Shown here piece after piece: positions 51,914 to 61,148 of a stretch of 64,000 nucleotides of DNA. Under the pieces are notes generated by a model, which was given only the letters and a program-made list of their open reading frames with translations, had not been told where the DNA came from and searched no databases. The DNA comes from Streptomyces adelaidensis. Its GTDB lineage: Bacteria > Actinomycetota > Actinomycetes > Streptomycetales > Streptomycetaceae. Where the stretch lies: the NCBI RefSeq assembly GCF_016598475.1, contig NZ_JAEMUX010000007.1:1-64000 (forward strand), given 5' to 3'. The first letter of the stretch is position 1; each line of letters starts with the position of its first letter. Position numbers and translations under genes: made by a program.

Positions 51914-53002
51914 ATGGCGCAGGAAGTACGCGGCGTGATCGCACCGGGCAAGAACGAACCGGTGCGGATCGAGACGATCGTCGTACCGGATCCGGGGCCG
52001 GGGGAGGCCGTGGTGAAGGTGCAGGCGTGCGGCGTGTGCCACACCGACCTGCACTACAAGCAGGGCGGCATCAACGACGACTTCCCCTTCCTGCTCGGCC
52101 ACGAGGCGGCCGGTGTCGTGGAGTCGGTCGGCGAGGGCGTCACGGACGTGGCACCCGGCGACTTCGTCATCCTCAACTGGCGTGCGGTGTGCGGCAATTG
52201 CCGGGCCTGTCGACGCGGGCGCCCCTGGTACTGCTTCAACACCCACAACGCCACCCAGAAGATGACCCTCGCCTCCACCGGCCAGGAGCTGTCGCCCGCG
52301 CTCGGCATCGGAGCCTTCGCGGACAAGACGCTCGTCGCCGCCGGGCAGTGCACCAAGGTCGACCCGGCCGCCGCCCCCGCGGTCGCCGGACTGCTGGGCT
52401 GCGGTGTGATGGCCGGCATCGGCGCCGCCATCAACACCGGCAATGTCGGCCGGGGCGACACCGTCGCCGTCATCGGCTGCGGCGGCGTCGGTGACGCGGC
52501 CATCGCCGGGTCCCGGCTGGCCGGCGCGGCGAAGATCATCGCCGTGGACATCGACGACCGGAAGCTGGCCACCGCCAAGAACATCGGCGCCACCCACACC
52601 GTCAACTCCAAGGACACCGACGCGGTCGAGGCGATCCGCGAGCTGACCGGCGGTTTCGGCGCCGATGTCGTCATCGAGGCGGTCGGCCGCCCGGAGACGT
52701 ACAAGCAGGCCTTCTACGCCCGCGACCTCGCCGGCACGGTCGTCCTCGTCGGCGTCCCGACCCCTGAGATGAAGCTGGAGCTGCCGCTGCTGGACGTCTT
52801 CGGCCGCGGCGGGGCCCTCAAGTCCTCCTGGTACGGCGACTGTCTGCCCTCCCGCGACTTCCCCATGCTGATCGACCTCCACCTCCAGGGCTGCCTGGAC
52901 CTGGACGCGTTCGTCACCGAGACCATCGCCCTCGGCGACGTCGAGAAGGCCTTCGAGCGGATGCACGGCGGTGACGTCCTGCGCTCGGTGGTGGTCCTCT
53001 GA
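51914..53002 (+). CDS. S-(hydroxymethyl)mycothiol dehydrogenase-like zinc alcohol dehydrogenase
   Basis: A 362-aa class III-type zinc-dependent dehydrogenase. Catalytic zinc ligands in [11 protein letters not shown] and [10 protein letters not shown]; structural zinc loop [18 protein letters not shown] Rossmann motif [18 protein letters not shown]. In actinomycetes this subfamily oxidises the formaldehyde-mycothiol adduct. Start ATG follows a GGAAAGG site. The next gene overlaps by one base (TGATG), so the pair is coupled. Operator 3 upstream links formaldehyde oxidation to the sulfur regulon, by inference. Confidence 0.9.
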   Translation: MAQEVRGVIAPGKNEPVRIETIVVPDPGPGEAVVKVQACGVCHTDLHYKQGGINDDFPFLLGHEAAGVVESVGEGVTDVAPGDFVILNWRAVCGNCRACRRGRPWYCFNTHNATQKMTLASTGQELSPALGIGAFADKTLVAAGQCTKVDPAAAPAVAGLLGCGVMAGIGAAINTGNVGRGDTVAVIGCGGVGDAAIAGSRLAGAAKIIAVDIDDRKLATAKNIGATHTVNSKDTDAVEAIRELTGGFGADVVIEAVGRPETYKQAFYARDLAGTVVLVGVPTPEMKLELPLLDVFGRGGALKSSWYGDCLPSRDFPMLIDLHLQGCLDLDAFVTETIALGDVEKAFERMHGGDVLRSVVVL

Positions 53003-53634
53003 TGGCCGGCGCCCGTATCGAGCATCTCGTCACCTCGGGGACGTTCTCCCTGGACGGCGGCACCTGGGACGTCGACAACAACGTGTGGATCGTCGGCGAC
53101 GACCACGAGGTGATCGTCATCGACGCCGCCCACGACGCCGACGCCATCGCCGAGGCTGTGGGCGCCCGCAGGCTGTCGGCCATCATCTGCACCCACGCCC
53201 ACAACGACCACATCGACGCCGCGCCCGCCCTCGCCGAGCGCACCGGCGCCGAGATCTGGCTCCACCCGGACGACCTGCCGCTCTGGAAGCAGACCCACCC
53301 GGACCGGCTGCCCGACCACTGGCTGGCCGACGGCCAGGTCATCGGGGCCGCCGGCGCCGACCTGACCGTCCTGCACACCCCCGGCCACGCGCCGGGCGCC
53401 GTCTGCCTGTACGACCCGGGCCTCGGCACCGTCTTCACCGGCGACACCCTCTTCGCCGGCGGCCCGGGCGCCACCGGCCGCTCCTACTCCCACTTCCCGA
53501 CGATCATCGACTCCATCCGCGACCGGCTCCTCGCCCTCCCGCCCGACACGGTCGTCCGCACCGGCCACGGCGACAGCTCCACCATCGGGGCCGAGGCGCC
53601 GCATCTGGAGGAGTGGATCGCGCGCGGCCACTGA
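53002..53634 (+). CDS. MBL-fold metallo-hydrolase coupled to the mycothiol dehydrogenase
   Basis: A 210-aa glyoxalase II-like metallo-hydrolase with all ligands: THAHNDHIDAAP, HTPGHAPGAVCLYDPG, FTGDTLFAGG and TGHGDSS. Coupled to the dehydrogenase gene, it most likely hydrolyses the S-formyl-mycothiol product to formate and mycothiol. The role is inferred from position and family. Followed by a copy of the dispersed repeat (53646-53699). Confidence 0.88.
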   Translation: MAGARIEHLVTSGTFSLDGGTWDVDNNVWIVGDDHEVIVIDAAHDADAIAEAVGARRLSAIICTHAHNDHIDAAPALAERTGAEIWLHPDDLPLWKQTHPDRLPDHWLADGQVIGAAGADLTVLHTPGHAPGAVCLYDPGLGTVFTGDTLFAGGPGATGRSYSHFPTIIDSIRDRLLALPPDTVVRTGHGDSSTIGAEAPHLEEWIARGH

Positions 53635-53645
53635 GCACGGATCCC

Positions 53646-53699
53646 GCGCCCCGGCAGGGGCGCGGGGAACTGCGCGACCAGCCACCGACGAACCCGCGG
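53646..53699 (+). repeat. Dispersed streptomycete repeat, copy B
   Basis: GCGCCCC-GGCA-GGGGCGC hairpin followed by GCGGGGAACTGCGCGACCAG and GACGAACCCGCGG. Nearly identical to copies at 55684 and 59943 and close to 18164. It sits just after a stop codon, where it may also act as a terminator. Confidence 0.85.
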
Positions 53700-53853
53700 T
53701 CGCCCTGCCGCCCGAGCGGTCGAGCTCTTGGGCGGCGCCCGGCCGGGAAAACCCGACAGAAGATGTCCGGCTTCCGCGACACCCTCGTGTCGAAGGCGCG
53801 GGTAGACACCCCGCGTCCGCCAAGGTGACAGCCGTACGCACAGGAGGTCGGAC

Positions 53854-54780
53854 ATGGACTCGGACATGGCGAAGTCGCTGGAAGGCAAGGTCGCCCTCGT
53901 CGCCGGAGCCTCGCGCGGAGCGGGACGCGGCACCGCCGTGGAGCTGGGGGCGGCAGGGGCGACGGTGTATGTGACCGGGCGCTCCACACGTGAGCGACGG
54001 TCGGAGTACGACCGGCCGGAAACCCTGGAGGACACCGCCGACCTGGTCACCGAGGCGGGCGGCCACGGCATCGCCGTACCCACCGACCACCTCGAACCGG
54101 CGCGGGTACGGGCGCTGGTGGACCGGATCTCCGAGGAGCGGGGCCGCCTCGACGTGCTGGTGAACGATGTCTGGGGCGGTGAGAAGCTCTTCGAATGGGA
54201 CACCCCGGTCTGGGAACACGACCTCGACAACGGTCTGAAGCTCCTGAGGCTCGCCGTCGAGACCCACGCGATCACCAGCCACCACGCGCTGCCCCTGCTG
54301 CTGCGCCACCCCGGCGGCCTGGTGGTGGAGATGACCGACGGCACCGCCGAGTACAACGGGGCCAACTACCGGAACTCCTTCTTCTACGACCTCGCCAAGG
54401 CGTCCGTCCTGCGCATGGCGTTCTCCCTCAGCCACGAACTCGGCCCGCGCGGCGCCACCGCCGTCGCCCTCACCCCGGGCTGGCTCCGCTCGGAGATGAT
54501 GCTCGACAACTTCGGTGTCACCGAGGACAACTGGCGCGACGCCCTCGACCGGGTCCCCCACTTCGCCATCTCCGAGACCCCCCGCTATGTCGGCCGGGCC
54601 GTCGCCGCCCTCGCCGCCGACCCCGAGGTCGCCCGCTTCAACGGAGACTCCCTCTCCAGCGGCTCCCTCGCCCGCACCTACGGCTTCACCGACCTCGACG
54701 GCAGCCGGCCGGACGCCTGGCGCTACCTCGTCGAGGTCCAGGACGCGGGCAAGCCGGCGGACACGACGGGGTACCGCTGA
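53854..54780 (+). CDS. Short-chain dehydrogenase/reductase
   Basis: A 308-aa SDR: cofactor motif VALVAGASRGAGRGTAVELG (TGxxxGxG variant), then YVTGRS, VNDVWGG in place of NNAG, and active-site FFYDLAKASVLRM (Y-x-x-x-K). The VNDVWGGE motif marks the atypical SDR subfamily common in streptomycetes, of unknown substrate. AGGAGGTC ribosome site. Stand-alone gene; the next gene is convergent. Confidence 0.87.
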   Translation: MDSDMAKSLEGKVALVAGASRGAGRGTAVELGAAGATVYVTGRSTRERRSEYDRPETLEDTADLVTEAGGHGIAVPTDHLEPARVRALVDRISEERGRLDVLVNDVWGGEKLFEWDTPVWEHDLDNGLKLLRLAVETHAITSHHALPLLLRHPGGLVVEMTDGTAEYNGANYRNSFFYDLAKASVLRMAFSLSHELGPRGATAVALTPGWLRSEMMLDNFGVTEDNWRDALDRVPHFAISETPRYVGRAVAALAADPEVARFNGDSLSSGSLARTYGFTDLDGSRPDAWRYLVEVQDAGKPADTTGYR

Positions 54781-54788
54781 GCCGTGGC

Positions 54789-55379
54789 TCAGGTACGACT
54801 CCCCGGCGTGGACGGCGGAGTCGGGGCCGATGGCGGAGCCGGGGTCGGCGTGGGGGTCGCCGCGAGCTGCCAGCGCGCCGAGTGGCCGGGCGGAAGTGCC
54901 AGATCCTCCCGTACCGCCGTGTAGTAGCGGTCCCGGCCGACGCGCTGCCGCTCCAGCAGGGCCTGCCAGGCAGCCGGATCACGGGTCTCGGCGCGCAGGA
55001 ACTCCTCCATCTCCATCACGGTGACGACCCACGCCCGGGCCTTCTCCACCACCTCGGGGCTGCCGAGCAGCAGGAGCGCCTCACCGGAGGGGTCCCGGGC
55101 GACCGTCGCCTCCGCCATGAGGGGCGCGGCCTCCTCCGGCGACAGCGGGTGGGGATGCGGGTCGTTGCCGAGGTGGGAGGCGACCCGGTAGGTCAGGGTG
55201 ACGGACCGCTTCAGCGCCCGCGCCCAGTCGGCGTAGACCGTGAGCCGCCGCTCCTCCCAACGGGCGGCCCGCTCCTGCCGGAACCGGACCTGTTCGCCCC
55301 GCATGACGACCAGATACGAGCCGAGCGCGCCGATGACCACGCCTATCAGCGCCGGGAGTTGCTGGATGAAGGCTGACAT
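54789..55379 (-). CDS. Membrane-anchored hypothetical protein (196 aa)
   Basis: One N-terminal membrane helix (LPALIGVVIGALGSYLVVM) is followed by a cytosolic, charged helical region (FRQERAARWEERRLTVYADWARALKRSV) and a Pro/Thr-rich tail. The helix-then-coiled pattern resembles many actinobacterial single-pass proteins of unknown function. ATG start chosen at the hydrophobic N-terminus; upstream in-frame sequence overlaps the 23-bp repeat array. Confidence 0.7.
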   Translation of the reverse strand: MSAFIQQLPALIGVVIGALGSYLVVMRGEQVRFRQERAARWEERRLTVYADWARALKRSVTLTYRVASHLGNDPHPHPLSPEEAAPLMAEATVARDPSGEALLLLGSPEVVEKARAWVVTVMEMEEFLRAETRDPAAWQALLERQRVGRDRYYTAVREDLALPPGHSARWQLAATPTPTPAPPSAPTPPSTPGSRT

Positions 55380-55429
55380 GAGCACACAAGATACGCCAAC
55401 CAAGATCACGCGGTGGCCGTGTCGATGAT

Positions 55430-55510
55430 CGCGTGGCCACTGTCCCCTCGGCCGCGTGGGCACCGTCCCCTCGATCGCGTGGCCACTGTCACCTAGATCG
55501 CGCGGGCAGC
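55430..55510. repeat. 23-bp tandem repeat, four units
   Basis: CGCGTGGCCAC-like units start at 55430, 55453, 55476 and (degenerate) 55499, each followed by TGTCCCCT-like sequence. The array lies in the 400-bp gap 55380-55779, upstream of the membrane-protein gene on one side and an SDR remnant on the other. Could be a regulator array or simple duplication. Confidence 0.75.
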
Positions 55511-55522
55511 ACGTTCTGCCGT

Positions 55523-55682
55523 ATGCATGCGACGGGTGGCTTCGAGGGGTACGGGGTTCTCATCAGGGGGGCCGCGCGCGGGGTCGGCGCGGCGACCGCC
55601 CGGCGGCCGGCCGGTGAAGGGGCCCAAGTGCTGGTCACCGATGTGGACTTGGCGGCGGCCGAGCGGGCCGTGGGTCACTGCG
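55523..55682 (+). pseudogene. N-terminal remnant of a short-chain dehydrogenase
   Basis: ATG at 55523 begins HATGGFEGYGVLIRGAARGVGAATARR and continues GEGAQVLVTDVDLAAAERAV, the cofactor-binding start of an SDR (G-x-x-x-G-x-G in GAARGVG). The similarity ends near 55680, exactly where copy C of the dispersed repeat begins; the remaining about 200 residues are absent. Confidence 0.7.
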
Positions 55683-55683
55683 G

Positions 55684-55735
55684 TGCCCCGTCAGGGGCGC
55701 GGGGAACTGCGCGACCAGCCCTATACGACCCGCGG
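55684..55735 (+). repeat. Dispersed streptomycete repeat, copy C
   Basis: GCCCC-GTCA-GGGGC hairpin, then GCGGGGAACTGCGCGACCAG and ACGACCCGCGG. It marks the break point of the SDR remnant, suggesting that the deletion or rearrangement involved this sequence. Confidence 0.85.
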
Positions 55736-55779
55736 TCGAGCAACCGCCCAAATGTCAACCCCCGCAACGCAGCCGCGCG

Positions 55780-56559
55780 CTACCCCATCGCCTCGACGAT
55801 CCCGTCCCAGAACCGGGACCGCGCCTCCAGCGCGAGCGTCGCCGTCTCCACGGCCTCCTGCCACCGGGAATCCTCGCCCCCGCACAGATCCGCGACCATG
55901 GCCATGGCCATCGGCGTGTGTTCCTCCCCGTCCACCTCGATGTGCCGCGCGAGGTAGTCGCAGAACAGCGGGAACCGCTCCGTGCCCTCCTTCTTGATCA
56001 CCTGGTCGAACATGTCCGGGATCAGGTCCTCCCGGGAGAACGCGAAGGCGGCGGCCCGGCAGTGCAGCGGCCGCTCCCCGATGATCTCGAAGGTGGTACG
56101 GACGAACTCCGCGGCGGGACCGGGCACTTGGGCGACCCGGAGCGCCGCGGGCACCTCGTGGCCCTCCCCGATGAGGCCGAGGAACGTGTCGAGACGGGAG
56201 GTGTCCGCCCCGGCCTCGCCCATGCCCGACCGGTACAGCTCGAAGTGACTGGTGAACCCGCCGTTCAGTTCGTCGCTCTCCTCGACCAGCACGATGTCGT
56301 TGATGAGCCGCCGGCTCACCTCCGAGCCACGCGGCACCCAGGGGACGTCCACACAGGTGAGGTCGCGCTGGAGGGACTTGAGGAGCGACATGAAATCCCA
56401 CACCGCGAAAACGTGGTGCCCCATGAACACCGCCATGTCCGCGCGACTGTTGACGCGCTGGTAGATCGGGTGTGCGGTGACTTCTTTACGGACGGGCTCG
56501 ATAGCGGTGCGCGCCCGGTCGATTCCCTCGTGGTTCATATCCCAGTCGTACCTGGACAT
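55780..56559 (-). CDS. DUF3050 protein, heme-oxygenase-like fold (possible diiron enzyme)
   Basis: A 259-aa all-helical protein with His/Glu motifs typical of heme-oxygenase-like diiron oxidases and DUF3050: [83 protein letters not shown]. Related proteins include UndA, BesC and the CADD-type p-aminobenzoate synthase. ATG with GAAAGGAG upstream. It diverges from an ABM-like gene and a p-aminobenzoate/ligase operon, suggesting an oxidative step in that pathway. Reaction unknown. Confidence 0.82.
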   Translation of the reverse strand: MSRYDWDMNHEGIDRARTAIEPVRKEVTAHPIYQRVNSRADMAVFMGHHVFAVWDFMSLLKSLQRDLTCVDVPWVPRGSEVSRRLINDIVLVEESDELNGGFTSHFELYRSGMGEAGADTSRLDTFLGLIGEGHEVPAALRVAQVPGPAAEFVRTTFEIIGERPLHCRAAAFAFSREDLIPDMFDQVIKKEGTERFPLFCDYLARHIEVDGEEHTPMAMAMVADLCGGEDSRWQEAVETATLALEARSRFWDGIVEAMG

Positions 56560-56705
56560 GACTCTCCTTTCTTTCTTGCACTTTCGCGCGGAGTCCGGCG
56601 GGTCCTGTTGGCGATGGTGCGCCCGTTCCACTTCTCCCGGCAAGCGCTTCAAGGAATTGCCGGAAGTTACCCGGACGTATCTCTCGACAGAAGGAGCCGA
56701 GGCGG

Positions 56706-57380
56706 ATGAAGGTCGCCATAGGTGCACGATCCGGACACCGCGAAAAATTTCGTGAATATTTGAACGGGGCGCGGCTCCTTTGCGTACTCGACGGCGTGAG
56801 CAGGAATCCCGTTACCGTCACCGTCGCGTATCACGTGGTGCCGGGGCGCGAGGCCGACTTCCACTCGTGGGGGTGGGCCGCGCTGCGTGCGACCGCGCAG
56901 CAGCCGGGTTTCCTGGGGGGCGTACTCGTCGACGGAGAGGCTGAGTGGCATGTCGTCTACCGCTTCGACAGCGACGATTCGGTCCAGACCTGGGAGACGT
57001 CCCTGGCCCGGGCGCAAGTCTCGGCCCGCGCCGAAGGGCTGGCCCGGGAGACCGGTCGCCGTAGCGTCGAGGACTCCAAGGCCTGGTTCGACGCCCAGAT
57101 CTCCCGGGATCCCGCGCCGGCCGCCCCGCGCCCGCCTCCGAAATGGAAACTTTGGTTGGTGAATATGAGCGCGGTCTTTCCCCCCGTGCTCTTATTCAAC
57201 CTGGTGATACTTCCCTATCTCAACGACCTGAATCCGCTTTTCCGTACACTTTTGCTGTGTCTGTGCGTAACGGCCATCGTCACCTGGATTCTCATGCCGA
57301 GACTCCAGCGATTTCTGAAGAAATGGCTGTACCCGCCGCTGCAGGCGTTGCGCGGTCGGCACAAACGACGGACCGCATAG
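56706..57380 (+). CDS. ABM-domain protein with two C-terminal membrane helices
   Basis: A 224-aa protein. The antibiotic biosynthesis monooxygenase-like ferredoxin fold is about 31-135 ([37 protein letters not shown]), then a Pro-rich linker and two membrane helices ([16 protein letters not shown] and [17 protein letters not shown]) with a basic tail. ATG at 56706 has AAGGAG 9 nt upstream, but the first 30 residues do not look like the domain; GTG at 56796 matches the domain start better. Membrane-anchored ABM proteins occur in actinomycete pathways with unclear roles. Followed 31 bp later by PabAB. Confidence 0.75.
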   Translation: MKVAIGARSGHREKFREYLNGARLLCVLDGVSRNPVTVTVAYHVVPGREADFHSWGWAALRATAQQPGFLGGVLVDGEAEWHVVYRFDSDDSVQTWETSLARAQVSARAEGLARETGRRSVEDSKAWFDAQISRDPAPAAPRPPPKWKLWLVNMSAVFPPVLLFNLVILPYLNDLNPLFRTLLLCLCVTAIVTWILMPRLQRFLKKWLYPPLQALRGRHKRRTA

Positions 57381-57411
57381 GTTCGAGAACGATCAGAGGG
57401 GGGTGGGCTGG

Positions 57412-59532
57412 TTGAAGACCCTGCTCATCGACAATTATGACTCGTACACGTACAACCTGTTCCAGCTGATCGCCGAGGTCAATGGCGAGGAGCCGGTGGT
57501 GCTGCTCAATGACGCCACGGCCGACGCCATTCCTGATCTGCGGGAATTCGACAACGTGGTGGTGTCGCCGGGCCCCGGCCACCCCTCGGAGCCGCGTGAC
57601 TTCGGTATCGCCGCCAGAGTGATCGCCGAGGCCACGATCCCCCTGCTCGGCGTCTGCCTGGGCCATCAGGGAATCGCGGCGGGGGAACGGGCCGAGGTCG
57701 AGCCCGCCCCGTGGCCGCGCCACGGGCACCTGTCCACGGTCCGGCACGACGGGCGCGACCTGTTCCAGGGTCTGCCGCAGAACTTCACCGTCGTCCGCTA
57801 CCACTCGTTGTCCGTGCGCGAGCCGCTGCCGCCCACCCTGGAGGCCACCGCCTGGTCGGAGGACGGCGTCCTGATGGGGCTGCGCCACCGCGAACGGCCA
57901 CTGTGGGGCGTCCAGTTCCACCCCGAGTCCGTCCTCACCGACCACGGCCACCGGCTGCTGGTCAACTTCCGCGACCTCACGGCGGAACGGGCCGGCACCA
58001 CGCGGACCGGGAAAACCTCGGTCACCTCCCTCTCCGGCAAGATCCCCCGCCCCCGGCGGGCCCCCGCCCCCGCCTACCGGCTGCACACCCGCCGGATCGC
58101 CGGCGCGATCGACCCCGAGGCCGCCTTCACCCGGATGTACGCCGACGCGCCGCGCGCGTTCTGGCTGGACAGCTCCCGCGTGGAGCCCGGCCTGTCCCGG
58201 TTCTCGTTCTTCGGCGACGGCAACGGTCCGCTCGCCGAGTTCGTCCGCTACGACGTCGACACCGGCCTGTGCGAGATCCAGCGGGAGGGACGGCCCACCC
58301 GCAGGGTCCACGCCAGCGTCTTCGACTATCTGAAGCGGCAACTGGCGAGCCGCAAGGTCGACGCGACGGGCCTGCCCTTCGACTTCACCGGCGGATACGT
58401 CGGCTACTTCGGCTACGAACTCAAGGCCGACACCGGCTCCCCGAACCGGCACACGGCGGAAACCCCCGACGCCTGCTGGCTGTTCGCGGACCAGCTGATC
58501 GCCGTGGACCACGAGGAGGGCCACACCTACGCGGTCTGCCTGGCCGAGGACACCCCGCAGGCGGCCCGCGAGGCCGGCGACTGGCTCGACACCGCGCTGG
58601 CCCAGCTCACCTTCGTCGGCTCGGACGCCACGGTCCCCCTCCGGTCGGCCACACCGCCCTACCCGCGCGCCGCCGAACCCTGGCTGGTCCGCGACCGCGC
58701 CACCTACCTCGCCGACATCGAGGCCTGCAAGGCGGAGCTGAAAGCCGGCACGAGCTACGAGGTCTGTCTGACCAACGCGGTCCGGTTACCCGCGCCGTAC
58801 GACCCGTACGACTTCTACCGGGTGCTGCGGCGGATCCACCCGGCCCCGTACGCCGCCTTCCTCAGGTTCGGCGACCTCGACATCGCGGGCTCGTCCCCCG
58901 AGCGCTTCCTGCGGATCACCCGGGACGGCGTCGCCGAGGCCAAGCCCATCAAGGGCACCGCGCCCCGGGGCGGCACCCCGCAGGAGGACGACCTGCTGCG
59001 GGACGAACTGGCCGCGGACGCCAAGACCCGCGCCGAGAACCTGATGATCGTCGACCTCCTCCGCAACGACCTGGGCCGGGTCTCACGGACCGGCTCCGTG
59101 AAGGTCTCGCGTCTCATGGCCACCGAGACGTACGCCACCGTGCACCAGTTGGTCTCCACGGTGGAGGGCAAGCTCCGCGAGGGCACCGACGCCGTGGACT
59201 GCGTCCGGGCCTGCTTCCCCGGCGGATCGATGACCGGGGCGCCCAAGCTGCGCACGATGGAGATCATCGACTCGCTGGAGACCGAGGCGCGGGGCGTGTA
59301 CTCCGGGGCGCTCGGCTACCTCGGGTGCAGCGGCGGCGCCGACCTCGACATCGTGATCCGCACCGCCGTGTTCCAGAACGGCCGTATGCACCTGGGCGCG
59401 GGCGGCGCGATCGTCCTCGACTCCGACCCGGCCGCCGAGTACGACGAGATGCTGCTGAAGACCGCGGCACTGATGCGGGCCCACCGGGACCACGCCTCGG
59501 CACCGGCCGTCACCGAGGAGCCGACCCGATGA
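57412..59532 (+). CDS. pabAB: Aminodeoxychorismate synthase, fused PabA-PabB
   Basis: A bifunctional enzyme of about 706 aa making 4-amino-4-deoxychorismate from chorismate and glutamine. Glutamine amidotransferase about 1-190 (LLIDNYDSYTYNLFQ, VSPGPGHPSEP, nucleophile GVCLGHQG, GVQFHPESV); chorismate-binding domain about 230-690 with AKPIKGTAPRG, whose Lys marks ADC synthases rather than TrpE, then NLMIVDLLRNDLGR and CFPGGSMTGAPK. TTG at 57412 starts KTLLIDNY with GAGGGGGG at a proper distance; GTG at 57403 is too close. The fused form is typical of secondary-metabolic p-aminobenzoate supply. Its stop overlaps the next ATG. Confidence 0.92.
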   Translation: MKTLLIDNYDSYTYNLFQLIAEVNGEEPVVLLNDATADAIPDLREFDNVVVSPGPGHPSEPRDFGIAARVIAEATIPLLGVCLGHQGIAAGERAEVEPAPWPRHGHLSTVRHDGRDLFQGLPQNFTVVRYHSLSVREPLPPTLEATAWSEDGVLMGLRHRERPLWGVQFHPESVLTDHGHRLLVNFRDLTAERAGTTRTGKTSVTSLSGKIPRPRRAPAPAYRLHTRRIAGAIDPEAAFTRMYADAPRAFWLDSSRVEPGLSRFSFFGDGNGPLAEFVRYDVDTGLCEIQREGRPTRRVHASVFDYLKRQLASRKVDATGLPFDFTGGYVGYFGYELKADTGSPNRHTAETPDACWLFADQLIAVDHEEGHTYAVCLAEDTPQAAREAGDWLDTALAQLTFVGSDATVPLRSATPPYPRAAEPWLVRDRATYLADIEACKAELKAGTSYEVCLTNAVRLPAPYDPYDFYRVLRRIHPAPYAAFLRFGDLDIAGSSPERFLRITRDGVAEAKPIKGTAPRGGTPQEDDLLRDELAADAKTRAENLMIVDLLRNDLGRVSRTGSVKVSRLMATETYATVHQLVSTVEGKLREGTDAVDCVRACFPGGSMTGAPKLRTMEIIDSLETEARGVYSGALGYLGCSGGADLDIVIRTAVFQNGRMHLGAGGAIVLDSDPAAEYDEMLLKTAALMRAHRDHASAPAVTEEPTR

Positions 59533-61145
59533 CGACGACCACGACCGCGCAGCCCACCCGTCGCCGGGCCGACGCGCCCGCCCCCGGCAACCTCGCGGCC
59601 CACCTGGCGGCCCTCGCCGAGCGGCGCGGCTGGACCGGCCGCCCGGCCTTCCACCAGGGCCACCGCGCCTACTCCCACGGCGAGATCCACGACCTCGCGG
59701 CCCGCGCCGCCACCGTCCTCACCGACTACGGAGTCCGCCCCGGCGACCGAGTCCTGCTCGCCCTGCCGGACTCCGTCACCTGGGTCACCACCTTCCTCGC
59801 CCTCGCCCGCCTGGGCGCGGTCGCGGTCCTGGCCAACCCCGAACTGACCCCACCGGAACTCCAGTTCATGGCGGAGGACACGGAGGCGGTCCTCTGGGTC
59901 ACAGGACCAGGCCTGGACAACTACACCCCGGCCCGCAACACCGCGCCCCAAAAGGGGCGCGGGGAACTGCGCGACCAGCCACAACCGACCCGCGCCGTCT
60001 CCACAGCCCTCCGAGCGGAGCGCCTGGGCGCCGACCAACTGATCGCTCTGAGCACCACAGCCACACCCACCACGCACGCCCACCCGGTAGACGCCCACAG
60101 CCCCCTCTACATCCAGTACACCTCCGGCACCACAGGCCACCCCAAGGGCGTCGTACACGTCCACGGCGACCCGAAGACCTACCACGACCTGATAGGCCGA
60201 AGGCTCCTCCGCATCACCCCGGACGACGTGACCCTGTCCGTCTCCCGGCTGTACTTCGCCTACGGCTTCGGCAACGCCCTCGTCTTCCCGCTCTTCTCCG
60301 GCTCCGCCGCCGTCCTCGCCGACCGTCGCCCCACCCCGGCCGCCGTCGACGAACTCGTCGCCCGTCACCGGGTCACCCTCCTGTACTCGGTGCCGTCGGC
60401 GTACGCCGCGCTGGTCGCCGACCGGGGCAACGGGCACGCGGACTGCTTTGCCTCCGTGCGGGCGGCGGTGTCGGCGGGCGAGGGCATGCCTGCCGGGCTC
60501 GGCAAGCAGGTGACCGAACTGCTCGGCGCCCCCGTCCTCGAACAGATCGGCTCGACCGAGGCCGGACACGCCTTCTGCGCCAACGGCTTCGACCACAACC
60601 ACCCCGGCACGGTCGGCCGCCCCGTACCCGGCTTCGAGGTCGAACTCCGCGACCGCGCGGGCACCCCGGTGCCGGACGGCGAGACGGGCGAACTCTGGGT
60701 GCGCGGCCCGACGGTCACCCCCGGTTACCTCAACCGGCCCGAGGAGACCGAGCGCGCCCTCGTCGGCGGCTGGCTGGGCACCCGGGACCGGGCCCGCCGC
60801 GAACCGGACGGCACCTACCGGCATCTGGGCCGGGCCGACGACATGGAGATGGTCGGCGGCATCACCGTCTCCGCCCTTGAGGTGGAGGCCCTGCTGCGCA
60901 CCCACCCCGGGGTCCGGGACGTCGCGGTCGCCGCCGTCACCGACGAGCGCGGCGCCAGCAGGCTACGGGCCTTCGTCGTCCCGGTGCCGCCCATCGCGGT
61001 GGGCCTGGAGGCCGAACTGATCCGCATGGCCCGCGACACCCTCGCCGCCTTCAAGGTCCCCCGCAGTGTGAGCTTCGTGCCCACGCTGCCCCGCACCGCG
61101 ACCGGCAAGCTCCGCCGACACCTCGTCCGCCAAGGAGCATGGTGA
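59529..61145 (+). CDS. AMP-forming aryl-CoA ligase (benzoate/aminobenzoate-CoA ligase-like)
   Basis: A 538-aa ANL-superfamily ligase: P-loop YIQYTSGTTGHPKGVVHVHGD, YFAYGFGNALVFPLFSG, EQIGSTEAGHAFCAN, GELWVRGPTVTPGYLNRPEET, C-terminal TATGKLRRHLVR (Lys). Segments such as RLYFAYGFGN fit benzoate-CoA ligases, so it probably activates p-aminobenzoate or a derivative. ATG overlaps the PabAB stop. Residues about 138-155 (APQKGRGELRDQPQPTR) come from an inserted copy of a dispersed repeat that keeps the frame; it falls in a surface region before the P-loop. Confidence 0.87.
   Translation: MTTTTTAQPTRRRADAPAPGNLAAHLAALAERRGWTGRPAFHQGHRAYSHGEIHDLAARAATVLTDYGVRPGDRVLLALPDSVTWVTTFLALARLGAVAVLANPELTPPELQFMAEDTEAVLWVTGPGLDNYTPARNTAPQKGRGELRDQPQPTRAVSTALRAERLGADQLIALSTTATPTTHAHPVDAHSPLYIQYTSGTTGHPKGVVHVHGDPKTYHDLIGRRLLRITPDDVTLSVSRLYFAYGFGNALVFPLFSGSAAVLADRRPTPAAVDELVARHRVTLLYSVPSAYAALVADRGNGHADCFASVRAAVSAGEGMPAGLGKQVTELLGAPVLEQIGSTEAGHAFCANGFDHNHPGTVGRPVPGFEVELRDRAGTPVPDGETGELWVRGPTVTPGYLNRPEETERALVGGWLGTRDRARREPDGTYRHLGRADDMEMVGGITVSALEVEALLRTHPGVRDVAVAAVTDERGASRLRAFVVPVPPIAVGLEAELIRMARDTLAAFKVPRSVSFVPTLPRTATGKLRRHLVRQGAW
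59943..59993 (+). repeat. Dispersed streptomycete repeat inside a coding region, copy D
   Basis: GCGCCCC-AAAA-GGGGCGC hairpin plus GCGGGGAACTGCGCGACCAG and ACCGACCCGC, the same as intergenic copies B and C, here within the ligase gene in frame. Fifty-one bases equal 17 codons. Confidence 0.9.
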
Positions 61146-61148
61146 GCC

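Noticed and set aside
57361..57411. GGTTCGA (57381) as part of a tRNA T-loop
   Set aside because: No cloverleaf, acceptor pairing or anticodon arm around it; it is the short gap before PabAB.
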